64,000 nt of DNA from positions 962,001 through 1,026,000 of the forward strand of contig NZ_BRXR01000001.1 in the NCBI RefSeq assembly GCF_026012015.1. Reading direction: 5' to 3'. This DNA is from Clostridium omnivorum. GTDB lineage: Bacteria > Bacillota > Clostridia > Clostridiales > Clostridiaceae. A model generated the notes under the pieces. It made no database searches, was not told where the DNA came from, and was given only the letters and a program-made list of their open reading frames with translations. The position numbers and the translations under genes were made by a program. Shown here piece after piece: positions 37,082 to 44,737 of the stretch. Numbering within the stretch: position 1 is the stretch's first letter; each line of letters begins with the position of its first letter.

Positions 37082-38155
37082 TTGAGTTCTCCTCTAAATT
37101 CTAAAAGTAAGAAACTAAAAATTGCCTTATGTATTATATCATCCATAGTTATTGTAGTTTTATCAGTACTTGCATATCTATATAATTCACTTGGGAAGTT
37201 CAATACTGTAAAACTCCCTTCATCAAATGAAGAACTAGGAATAGGAAAAGTTGTTTCTGATGATAGTAAGGAAGAAACTATTGAAAATAATGAATATTTA
37301 AACGGAGGTACAATTACAGGCTATGAATCAGACAATTCTATACTAAATATTGCTCTATTTGGAATAGATACTGGACGTGAAAAAACCGACCCTCCTCATT
37401 CGGATTCTATAATTATTGCAACAATTGATAAACAACATAATAAAATAAAGCTTACGTCTATAATGAGGGATACCTATGTTAATGTAAGCAGGCATGGAAG
37501 AACAAAAATTAATGAAGCCTATACCTATGGAGGATCTCTACTAGCTATAAAAACTCTTAACGAAAATTTTGGACTTGATATCAAAAATTATGTAACTGTA
37601 AATTTCTTCAGTCTAGAAAAAATAATAGATGTATTAGGTGGAGTTGAAATTACCATTAAAGATTATGAAACAGATGAAATCAATAAATGGATAATGGAGG
37701 TTGCTGACCTTGAAGGAAAAAGTCCCCCTATTATATGGGAGCCTGGAACTTATAGGTTAAACGGTCTTCAAGCAGTGGCCTATTCTAGGATGAGGAAGGT
37801 CGGAGGTGGCGACTTTGAGAGATCTGAAAGGCAGCGTAGAGTCTTAACTGAGCTTTTTAAGGAACTTCAAAGTAAGGGCATTTATAAGTATCCTACTATT
37901 GCTTCAGAAGTGTTTCCATTAATAGAAACTAGTCTTACTAAATCAGATATCATAAATGCTGGTGCATTTATTGTTAGTTCAGGTATTTCAAATATAGAAC
38001 AACAAAGATTCCCTTTAGATGGATATTGCAAAGGTGAAATAATTAATTCTACATGGTATCTTGTCCCAAAACCCAATTTATCAGTTACTTCTAAGCAGCT
38101 TAGGGATTATATATACGAAGACATAAAGCCAAAATCTAAGAAGCCATTATTCTAG
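37082..38155 (+). CDS. LytR-CpsA-Psr family protein
   Basis: This 357-residue membrane-anchored enzyme has one N-terminal helix (about 15-38) and an external LCP domain. LCP proteins attach undecaprenyl-linked teichoic acids or polysaccharides to peptidoglycan. Signature stretches are NIALFGIDTGREKTDPPHSD and IIIATIDKQHNKIKLTSIMR, then VDVLGG-like DVLGGVEITI and AYSRMRKVGGGDFERSERQR with the conserved arginines. Start is the TTG at 37082 behind AAGGTGAT; a TTG at 37067 precedes that site. Confidence 0.9.
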   Translation: MSSPLNSKSKKLKIALCIISSIVIVVLSVLAYLYNSLGKFNTVKLPSSNEELGIGKVVSDDSKEETIENNEYLNGGTITGYESDNSILNIALFGIDTGREKTDPPHSDSIIIATIDKQHNKIKLTSIMRDTYVNVSRHGRTKINEAYTYGGSLLAIKTLNENFGLDIKNYVTVNFFSLEKIIDVLGGVEITIKDYETDEINKWIMEVADLEGKSPPIIWEPGTYRLNGLQAVAYSRMRKVGGGDFERSERQRRVLTELFKELQSKGIYKYPTIASEVFPLIETSLTKSDIINAGAFIVSSGISNIEQQRFPLDGYCKGEIINSTWYLVPKPNLSVTSKQLRDYIYEDIKPKSKKPLF

Positions 38156-38210
38156 CACAATAGCAGCTAGGAAATTTACCTTATTTCCTAGTTATTATTG
38201 TGCATTTATT
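38155..38210 (+). terminator. Terminator of the LCP gene
   Basis: GCACAATAGCAGCTAGGAAAT pairs imperfectly with the segment ending ATTATTGTGC at 38203, followed by ATTTATTTTG. Confidence 0.75.
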
Positions 38211-38313
38211 TTGCAGTTCCTTAGTATATTTATAAATATGTATTATTTCATTCTGTAGTGTTTAACCATAAAAATATCTTAAAATAAATCTTTTATGATC
38301 TGGAGGTGATTAT

Positions 38314-38973
38314 TTGAAACAGTTAAAGAGTATAAGTGCACTTAGTCTTATTTCTAATTTAATACGCTTGCTGCTTGTACTATCTATGTTTCTTAGTTTT
38401 ATAAGTGAAAATTATTTTAACATGTTTTTGGGTACTGTAACTCTATTTTTAACCTATCTTCCCTTTATCATTGCAAAGAAAAACCATATAATTCTTCCAT
38501 CCATATTTCAAATAATTATATTGCTTTTTATATTTGCCGCTAATTATTTGGGTGAACTTAATCAATTTTATGATAAGTTTTGGTGGTGGGATATTATGCT
38601 TCATACTCTTTCAGGTATTATTATTGGTTTTATTGGCTTTATGCTAATTTATATTTTAAATAAGGAAAAGAAGGTTAATGTAAATTTAAGTCCTGGCTTT
38701 ATGGTTCTATTCGCCTTTTGCTTTGCAGTAAGTATGGGTGCCTTGTGGGAAATATATGAGTTTTCAGTGGACTCGCTCTTTGGATTGCACACTCAAAATG
38801 GAAGCTTAACAGATACAATGACGGATTTAATAGTAGATACACTAGGCGCTCTTTTGGCTTCATTCTACGGCTATATGTATGAAAAATACAGAAAGAACAA
38901 TTTTTTCAGGAGGTTTATCATACTATTTTTAAGGGATAATCCTGATTTGCCTAAGGATGAAACTAACATGTAA
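38314..38973 (+). CDS. YjdF/DUF2238-like membrane protein
   Basis: This 219-residue protein has six or seven hydrophobic spans. The motifs WWWDIMLHTLSGIIIGFIGF and GALWEIYEFSVDSLFG, then DTMTDLIVDTLGALLAS, match the DUF2238/YjdF group of membrane proteins. The function of this group is unknown. The histidine and acidic residues inside the helices (DIMLH, WEIYEF, DTMTD) are strongly conserved in the family. Start is a TTG behind GGAGGTGAT. Confidence 0.72.
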   Translation: MKQLKSISALSLISNLIRLLLVLSMFLSFISENYFNMFLGTVTLFLTYLPFIIAKKNHIILPSIFQIIILLFIFAANYLGELNQFYDKFWWWDIMLHTLSGIIIGFIGFMLIYILNKEKKVNVNLSPGFMVLFAFCFAVSMGALWEIYEFSVDSLFGLHTQNGSLTDTMTDLIVDTLGALLASFYGYMYEKYRKNNFFRRFIILFLRDNPDLPKDETNM

Positions 38974-38975
38974 AA

Positions 38976-39018
38976 ACACGCTCCTTGAGGATTTATTTAT
39001 CTCAAGGAGCGTGCTTTA
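38976..39018. terminator. Bidirectional terminator between the YjdF-like gene and helD
   Basis: CACGCTCCTTGAG (38977-38989) and CTCAAGGAGCGTG (39001-39013) form a perfect 13-bp stem with an 11-base loop. T-rich sequence follows on both strands. Confidence 0.88.
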
Positions 39019-39020
39019 TT

Positions 39021-41321
39021 TTAACCTGATATTAATTTTGATGGTTCATCTTTATAGAATACATATTCCATGTGTAAAGCTCTAGTAAGCGCTACATATA
39101 ACAGCTTTTTATCTAATTCATCATCTCTATAATTTTCATCATCACAGTTATAGATAACGCTGCAGTCAAATTCTAAGCCTTTTGTCATATAGGAAGGTAT
39201 TATTATATTCTTTAAATTAAGCTTTTTATCAGTATCATTCACCACTTCCCATTTATACTCACTGCCTTCACTGAGTATTTTTTCAACCTGTTTGCACTGA
39301 CTGTAGGTCTTACATATGATTGCTGTATTCTTTTTCCCAGCTTTTTCAACTTCTTTTACTATTTCATCAACCTTTTTTCTAAACTCTGCAGCACCAGTAT
39401 ACTTTATAAGCTCAGGCTCCATGCCATGCCTTAAAACTGGTTTTGCTGGTTTTAAACTATTACTCTGCTTTTTCAGTACCCTGTTTGCAAAGCTAACAAT
39501 TTCCACAGTTGAACGATAGCTTTGAGTTAATGCGACATATTCACCATACTCATTGTAAACCTCCTCAATGAGCTTCTGCCAATCATTTATTCCCTTATAG
39601 AAATATATACTCTGTCCTACATCTCCAACTATAGTAAAAGAATCATTTATTACTACATTTCTAAGCATATAAAGTTCTAACATACTGTAATCTTGTGCTT
39701 CATCTATTACTATATGCTTATATTTATGTTTTTCATCTATTCCTTCAATCTTATACTTGAGATACATCATAGGTGCTAAATCATCACTGTCAATTATACT
39801 ATTTTCAAAATTCTTGTTTAGTTCTTCCCTCATGTACTCTGCTAGAGCTTCAGGAATTTTATTTGATGAAAGCATATCAAATAATTCCTCATTATTAAAT
39901 AATTCAAGATATAACTTCCTTACATCATCATAATCCCAGTTGCTAAAGTAATTCTTTAAAACTTGCTTAGCATTTATATTCAGAGCTTCCTTCTTTTTAT
40001 CCCTCTCATCATACATTTTTGTGAGTATATTTCTTTTTTCTTCTGCATCCGTTACTGTTGCTCTAATTTTTTTCATCTGGAACTCGTAATCAGAATCTAT
40101 TTCCTCACTAATTTGTGCAAGCTTACTCTTAAGCTTTCCATTAAAGTATCTTTTCATTTCATCTTTTCTTTTTGAAATAGGAAGATGAACTAAGTTTTTA
40201 GAAAACAATGTTTTTATTTCTGTAGCCCTAAATAATCTATATCCATCAACTTCTATATCTTCATAATTCAGTCCATTAATTTCAATATACTTTGCATATC
40301 TATCAAGTATAGTTCTAAATACAAGACTTCCTTTTACTTTGCTGCTGTTGGTTTTATATTTAACATCAGGATCCTCAATATTTTCAATAATATGAGCAAG
40401 CTTTTTATCCTTAGTTAAAACCTCTGATTTTATTCCTAGTATGTCTAATGCCAATCCTTCGAAGGTCTTTTGTGGAACCTTATCAACCCCTAAGTTTGGA
40501 AGAACCTCAGATATGTAATCAAGAAACAAGGCATTAGGTGCTACCACCAAGATATCCTGACCAGTAAGTCTCTCTTGGTACTTATATATAAGATATGCAA
40601 GCCTATGTAAAGCTATTGTTGTTTTCCCTGATCCTGCAGAACCTTGAACTATAAGAGCTTTATTTTTTTCAGCTCTTATAATTTCATTTTGCTCTTTTTG
40701 AATAGTAGCAACTATATCCTTTAGCTTACTACTTACCCCCTGCTCTAGATTTATCTTTAAGAATTCATCATCAAGGGCAGTGCCTTCAATCTCTTCAGCA
40801 GCTCCCCTTAATATTATCTGATTTATTCCTTCATCAAAGGCATCTTCAAGTTTTGACCCTCTAATCATGAACTTTCTTTTAAGGGATAGTTCTCCTTCTA
40901 TTATTCCTGCTGGTGCATGGTATGTACTCTTTCCCTGAGTTCCACTATAATATAGGTCCGCAATAGGTGCTCTCCAGTCTATAACTATTTCATCTCCTGA
41001 AGTTTCATCAGATAACCCTATTTTCCCAATATAAAAATTCTCCGTATCTCTTCTATACTCTCTAAAATCTATCCTTGCAAAATATGGCTGACCCTTGACT
41101 TCTTTATAGTTTTTCAAATTCTTAGTTGTCATTTCATAAAGTCTTTGAGCCGCCTCCAGCTCATAGCTATAGCTGCCTCTTGCCTGTTTCTTCAGCTCTG
41201 ATACCTTAGCTTTTTGAGTTTTATAGTCAATCTCCATATTGTCGATTCTGCTTTTTAGCCAATCATTGGTGTCTTTAAGTTTAGCCTTTTCTTCTTCAAA
41301 CTCTTTTTTTTCTATATGCAT
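39021..41321 (-). CDS. helD: HelD-type RNA polymerase recycling ATPase/helicase
   Basis: A 766-residue superfamily 1 ATPase. An N-terminal coiled coil (about 1-75) precedes the 1A domain with Walker A QGSAGSGKTT (226-235). The Walker B-type [13 protein letters not shown] and the C-terminal motif LLYVALTRALH follow. This is the HelD layout; in B. subtilis HelD binds RNA polymerase and frees stalled complexes. The length is close to the 774-residue B. subtilis protein. A second, shorter copy lies at 53155-55296. Start behind GGGAGGGTTGTT. Confidence 0.88.
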   Translation of the reverse strand: MHIEKKEFEEEKAKLKDTNDWLKSRIDNMEIDYKTQKAKVSELKKQARGSYSYELEAAQRLYEMTTKNLKNYKEVKGQPYFARIDFREYRRDTENFYIGKIGLSDETSGDEIVIDWRAPIADLYYSGTQGKSTYHAPAGIIEGELSLKRKFMIRGSKLEDAFDEGINQIILRGAAEEIEGTALDDEFLKINLEQGVSSKLKDIVATIQKEQNEIIRAEKNKALIVQGSAGSGKTTIALHRLAYLIYKYQERLTGQDILVVAPNALFLDYISEVLPNLGVDKVPQKTFEGLALDILGIKSEVLTKDKKLAHIIENIEDPDVKYKTNSSKVKGSLVFRTILDRYAKYIEINGLNYEDIEVDGYRLFRATEIKTLFSKNLVHLPISKRKDEMKRYFNGKLKSKLAQISEEIDSDYEFQMKKIRATVTDAEEKRNILTKMYDERDKKKEALNINAKQVLKNYFSNWDYDDVRKLYLELFNNEELFDMLSSNKIPEALAEYMREELNKNFENSIIDSDDLAPMMYLKYKIEGIDEKHKYKHIVIDEAQDYSMLELYMLRNVVINDSFTIVGDVGQSIYFYKGINDWQKLIEEVYNEYGEYVALTQSYRSTVEIVSFANRVLKKQSNSLKPAKPVLRHGMEPELIKYTGAAEFRKKVDEIVKEVEKAGKKNTAIICKTYSQCKQVEKILSEGSEYKWEVVNDTDKKLNLKNIIIPSYMTKGLEFDCSVIYNCDDENYRDDELDKKLLYVALTRALHMEYVFYKDEPSKLISG

Positions 41322-41373
41322 AACAACCCTCCCAATATGAATTAAAAAGAACCCTTAGGGCCCTCTTCTAAAC

Positions 41374-41730
41374 TTATAAACCTTTACCTATAGTTGAACC
41401 TATGATATATCCTATTACTCCTAATATCAAAGAACCAAGTATATAAGTAAATGCATTTAATATCTTTTTACCATTAAATAAATTAAAACCTTCGTACATA
41501 AAGGTAGAAAAAGTAGTATATGCTCCTAAAAATCCATCTGCTAAAAGCATATACAAATTATTATTGACTCCAATTGTACTAACTATGCCAAGCAGTAATG
41601 CTCCTGTTATGTTGATAATAAAAGTTCCAATTGGAAAGCTGGTTTTGAATTTGTCTGATATAAGCTTGCCTAGTTGATATCTTGTAAGGCTTCCCATTGC
41701 CCCACCGAGTCCTACTAAAATATACTCCAT
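41374..41730 (-). CDS. crcB: CrcB/FluC fluoride channel subunit
   Basis: This 118-residue, four-helix protein of the Fluc family exports fluoride as a dimer with dual topology. Visible motifs are GGAMGSLTRYQLG, GTFIINITGALLLG (with the pore Asn) and FLGAYTTFSTFMYEG (with the Phe/Ser/Thr pore track). The ATG at 41730 follows GGAGGATATAAT; a longer frame to 41787 lacks support. It is the second of a tandem pair; in other Firmicutes two such genes can make a heterodimer. Confidence 0.92.
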   Translation of the reverse strand: MEYILVGLGGAMGSLTRYQLGKLISDKFKTSFPIGTFIINITGALLLGIVSTIGVNNNLYMLLADGFLGAYTTFSTFMYEGFNLFNGKKILNAFTYILGSLILGVIGYIIGSTIGKGL

Positions 41731-41808
41731 ATTATATCCTCCGTAATCCACAATGCTTAAATGTTTATCTAAATTTAGTGTACTCACAAAAATTAAGCTA
41801 CATTATAA

Positions 41809-42237
41809 TTACGAAGCTTCACTTTCCTCTTCACTAGAAGACTTTCGTTTTATTATTAGTGAGATAACTTTTCTTGCGGTTATAACTCCAAAATAAGCAG
41901 AAAAAAGTCCTATGATTGTGGATAGAATAATGTAACTTAATCCTAAGGAATACATTTCTTTATTAATTAGACTAACGGTTTCCTTGCACATAGTTGAAAA
42001 AGTAGTATAGGCACCTAAAAATCCTGCAGCAATCCCAATCCTTATATCTTCATCAAAATCCCATACCTCATAAGCAGTAGTCAAAACTAAAGCTAAAATG
42101 AAGCTTCCGGTTATGTTAATTATAAATGTATTTAATGGAAAACTTGTTTGAAAACCTATAAAGTGTGAATTTTTAATTATAAATCTAGATATAGCTCCAA
42201 GAATTCCACCTAAAGCTATAAATAAATATTTTCGCAT
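41809..42237 (-). CDS. crcB: CrcB/FluC fluoride channel subunit, first of tandem pair
   Basis: A 142-residue paralogue of the next gene, with GGILGAISRFIIKN, NTFIINITGSFILA and GFLGAYTTFSTMCKE. It differs by a longer charged C-terminal tail (KRKSSSEEESEAS), predicted to lie outside the membrane. It is separated from the second crcB start by 78 bases and is transcribed after a leader that contains a terminator-like hairpin. Confident family assignment. Confidence 0.92.
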   Translation of the reverse strand: MRKYLFIALGGILGAISRFIIKNSHFIGFQTSFPLNTFIINITGSFILALVLTTAYEVWDFDEDIRIGIAAGFLGAYTTFSTMCKETVSLINKEMYSLGLSYIILSTIIGLFSAYFGVITARKVISLIIKRKSSSEEESEAS

Positions 42238-42299
42238 AGAGATTCATCATCTCCTCATTTATTAATATTGTTTTTAAATAATAGACTGATTCTTACATG

Positions 42300-42339
42300 C
42301 AAAAAACTCCTACAAATACATTTGTCCATTTGCAGGAGT
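42300..42339 (-). terminator. Attenuator-like hairpin in the crcB leader
   Basis: On the minus strand ACTCCTGCAAAT (42339-42328) pairs with ATTTGTAGGAGT (42317-42306), with one G-U pair, followed by TTTTTT. It lies between the predicted promoter and the first crcB start, about 62 bases ahead of it. Confidence 0.8.
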
Positions 42340-42387
42340 AATTATCTAAAAGTTTTAAAATAACTTGCCAATTAGTCAGGCTCAAAT

Positions 42388-42416
42388 ATTATAACATAAA
42401 TAGAAATACATAGCAA
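42388..42416 (-). promoter_or_regulatory. Predicted crcB promoter
   Basis: TTGCTA (42416-42411), 17 bases, TATAAT (42393-42388) on the minus strand. It gives a leader of about 140 bases that includes the hairpin at 42300-42339. Confidence 0.65.
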
Positions 42417-42530
42417 TAATAAAATATATAAAGTTTCACTAATCACAATTTCATTATTCCAGAATATACTGTAATTATCAGCAAAGGTTAAAAAGTTAGT
42501 TCATACATAATTATAAAAGGAGGTACCCAG

Positions 42531-42770
42531 ATGAGCAAACAACATGAACAATATACTTATAATAACCTAGGTGGCTTTGGCAGCAGTAAACCTACCCTAC
42601 CAAACCTTATTGTATTAATACTTATACTGCTGCAATTCGGCAGAAACTTCAATTTTGGTTCTAGTGAATTTGGTAGAGAAGCAGTTGATAACGGTATACT
42701 ATTTATAATAGCTCTATTCTACCTAAGCTGCTGCAATCCTTGTAGAACAAATAATTTTAGCTGCTGCTAA
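42531..42770 (+). CDS. Small Gly-rich hydrophobic protein with Cys-rich tail
   Basis: A 79-residue product behind a strong AAAGGAGG site. It has a polar N-terminus rich in Tyr, Asn and Gly, a first hydrophobic helix (NLIVLILILLQFG, about 25-37), a Gly/Phe/Arg-rich loop, a second helix and a tail containing CCNPC and a final CC. I recognise no family. The composition resembles small clostridial spore-coat or membrane peptides, and the terminal cysteines could form disulfides or bind metal. A clear terminator follows, so it is an independent transcript. Confidence 0.65.
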   Translation: MSKQHEQYTYNNLGGFGSSKPTLPNLIVLILILLQFGRNFNFGSSEFGREAVDNGILFIIALFYLSCCNPCRTNNFSCC

Positions 42771-42802
42771 AATAGTCTACCCTACTATATACAGAAGCTA
42801 AA

Positions 42803-42831
42803 CAAAACCCCTACTTCGCGTAGGGGTTTTA
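42803..42831. terminator. Bidirectional terminator
   Basis: AAAACCCCTAC (42804-42814) and GTAGGGGTTTT (42820-42830) form a perfect 11-bp stem. It serves the small genes on both sides. Confidence 0.9.
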
Positions 42832-42904
42832 AATTTAAAATATATAGTTGCAAAATCAGCATATGTACATCCATACACTGTGCTTATTATCTATTCATAA
42901 TATT

Positions 42905-43117
42905 TTATTTACCCTTCTTATTTTCTTTGGAAGCTTTATTTATATTCTCTAAACTTGCTTCTTGAGCTGCTATTGTAGTTAAAATACTTCCTACTGCTAT
43001 TATAAAGTTTCCAAGTACATTTACTTCGTCTGCTGTCCTTCCTTCAGCAATTGCTATAGCTATTGCCGTAGCTGCTATTGAAAGTTCGTTGGGGCTAAGA
43101 GAATTTATATCTGACAT
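42905..43117 (-). CDS. Small unknown protein (Ala/Ile-rich)
   Basis: A 70-residue protein beginning MSDINSLSPNELSIAATAIA, then AEGRTADEVNVLGNFIIAVG and a lysine-rich tail. It is predicted to form two or three amphipathic helices. Similar small proteins occur widely in Clostridium, but I know no function. The ATG at 43117 follows GGAGGGGGGGAT. The alternative ATG at 43144 is upstream of that ribosome site. Confidence 0.7.
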   Translation of the reverse strand: MSDINSLSPNELSIAATAIAIAIAEGRTADEVNVLGNFIIAVGSILTTIAAQEASLENINKASKENKKGK

Positions 43118-43227
43118 ATCCCCCCCTCCTCGAATTTTAATTCTCACTCAAAAACATAAACTTACAAATCTCTTGTTATAATATATTAAATAAGAGGAGA
43201 TATTGTGCACTAAAAAATATATAACAC

Positions 43228-44523
43228 TTATTTATATGAGTCTGTATATAGCAAATCCTTGGAAATCTGCTTATTATTTTCATAAGTTACTCTATATACA
43301 TTTACTTTTTTTCCTATAATCTCATTAACCAAATCATAATTTCTTTTTGTAAGTTCAGAATTAGAATAGATATTGAAGGTTATTTCTTTATTCTTAACTA
43401 CTGCTTCTATATAAATAGGATATTTAAGAGTATTTTTAAACTTGTAATCTAAATTTCCATAATCTACAGTAGCATCCATTCCCAAGCCTACATAGGATGA
43501 TGGAATAGTATGCTTAGCTCTTTCTGTTGAAGGTATGTTTGCCCTAGCCACAGCATTATACAAGGTTGTAGATACCTGGCAGACCCCTCCTCCAAAATCA
43601 TCAATAAACTTATCCCCTACTATTACATGGGCCTCTTTATATCCCTTTGAAGGAGTTCTCTTACCAACTACATCGTTGAAGCTAAATTCCTCCCCAGGCA
43701 TTAAAACTTTTCCATTTATAGCGTTTGCAGCAAGATTGATATTTGTAGACCTATTGTAATTTGATGTAGCAAAATTTGTTGTAAAGGTGGAAATCTTTGC
43801 ATCAATTGCCTTAAGATTTTCTTCTGTTACCTTTGCTTTAATCTCGTTCATCTTGCCATTAATAATGGTGTTATCCTTAAATGGCAGTTTAATGTTACTT
43901 ATAATCGCATTTTTTAAATTATCTTTATCAAGTGCCAAACCGCTAATTTCTTTTATTACATTAAAGCTTCCAGTATTACTTCTAGAAATAGCTGCATCAA
44001 TTGGCTTTTTATTATTTTTCTTTTCTATATCAGCAATAGTATTATTTATAACATCACTGCTGTATTGAATATTTAACTTTAAATATGAATTCTTAGAATG
44101 TTTAATAGCTCTATATCTCTGGAAGATGGTTGTCCCTCTATTAATTTCAAATGCCTTATCTACAACATTTTGAATGTCGTATTTTAAATCTAATTTAGAT
44201 AAATTAATTACATAATCATTATTATTTACTTTTATTGTGATATTAGATTTGATATTTTCAGCATCAAAGGTTTTGTTTAATAACTTAATAGCTTCTTCTT
44301 TAGTCTTTCCTCCGACATCAACATTCTCAACACTAATTTCAGGATAAATTAAACTGCTATATTTTTTAACCTTAAAATATATATAAGATGTCACTATAAA
44401 ATAGACTATTATAATAAACATAAATAAGACAAAAACTAATCTTCCTTTTCTAAGGCGTTTTTTCTTTCTTTTTACTCTTCTACGAGATTCCATGCCTTCG
44501 GAAACTCTATGGACTTCCTCCAT
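43228..44523 (-). CDS. VanW-like membrane-anchored protein
   Basis: This 431-residue protein has a basic N-terminus, one membrane helix (about 29-51) and external repeats of the peptidoglycan-binding_4 type (about 70-250). The VanW domain follows (about 255-385), with MPGEEFSFNDVVGKRTPSKG and DFGGGVCQVSTTLYNAVARA. A short beta-rich tail ends the protein. VanW domains are common in clostridial envelope proteins; their exact role is unknown. It probably acts on or binds the cell wall outside the membrane. Start behind AGAAGGGGGTATTTACA. Confidence 0.85.
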   Translation of the reverse strand: MEEVHRVSEGMESRRRVKRKKKRLRKGRLVFVLFMFIIIVYFIVTSYIYFKVKKYSSLIYPEISVENVDVGGKTKEEAIKLLNKTFDAENIKSNITIKVNNNDYVINLSKLDLKYDIQNVVDKAFEINRGTTIFQRYRAIKHSKNSYLKLNIQYSSDVINNTIADIEKKNNKKPIDAAISRSNTGSFNVIKEISGLALDKDNLKNAIISNIKLPFKDNTIINGKMNEIKAKVTEENLKAIDAKISTFTTNFATSNYNRSTNINLAANAINGKVLMPGEEFSFNDVVGKRTPSKGYKEAHVIVGDKFIDDFGGGVCQVSTTLYNAVARANIPSTERAKHTIPSSYVGLGMDATVDYGNLDYKFKNTLKYPIYIEAVVKNKEITFNIYSNSELTKRNYDLVNEIIGKKVNVYRVTYENNKQISKDLLYTDSYK

Positions 44524-44663
44524 TGTAAATACCCCCTTCTACACTTATTAAAAAACAATATTACTTCTAATACCATACTACAGTATTTATGTTACATATT
44601 ATTTACAAATTTTGGACAAATTTATTACAAAATAGTTACATATCACAAGAAATCTAAGTATTT

Positions 44664-44724
44664 ATAAAAAAAGCACTCTGTATGACAGACACAATCTATT
44701 TTTGTGTTCAACTTACAGAGTACT
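44664..44724 (-). terminator. Terminator of cadC-cadA
   Basis: AGTACTCTGTA (44724-44714) pairs with TACAGAGTGCT (44682-44672), with an inner ACACA-TGTGT stem, followed by TTTTTT on the minus strand. Confidence 0.85.
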
Positions 44725-44737
44725 GTTTATCCATTAT

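Noticed and set aside
42301-42395. Fluoride riboswitch upstream of crcB
   Set aside because: Position and terminator fit, but the conserved aptamer blocks could not be recognised, so I list only the hairpin.
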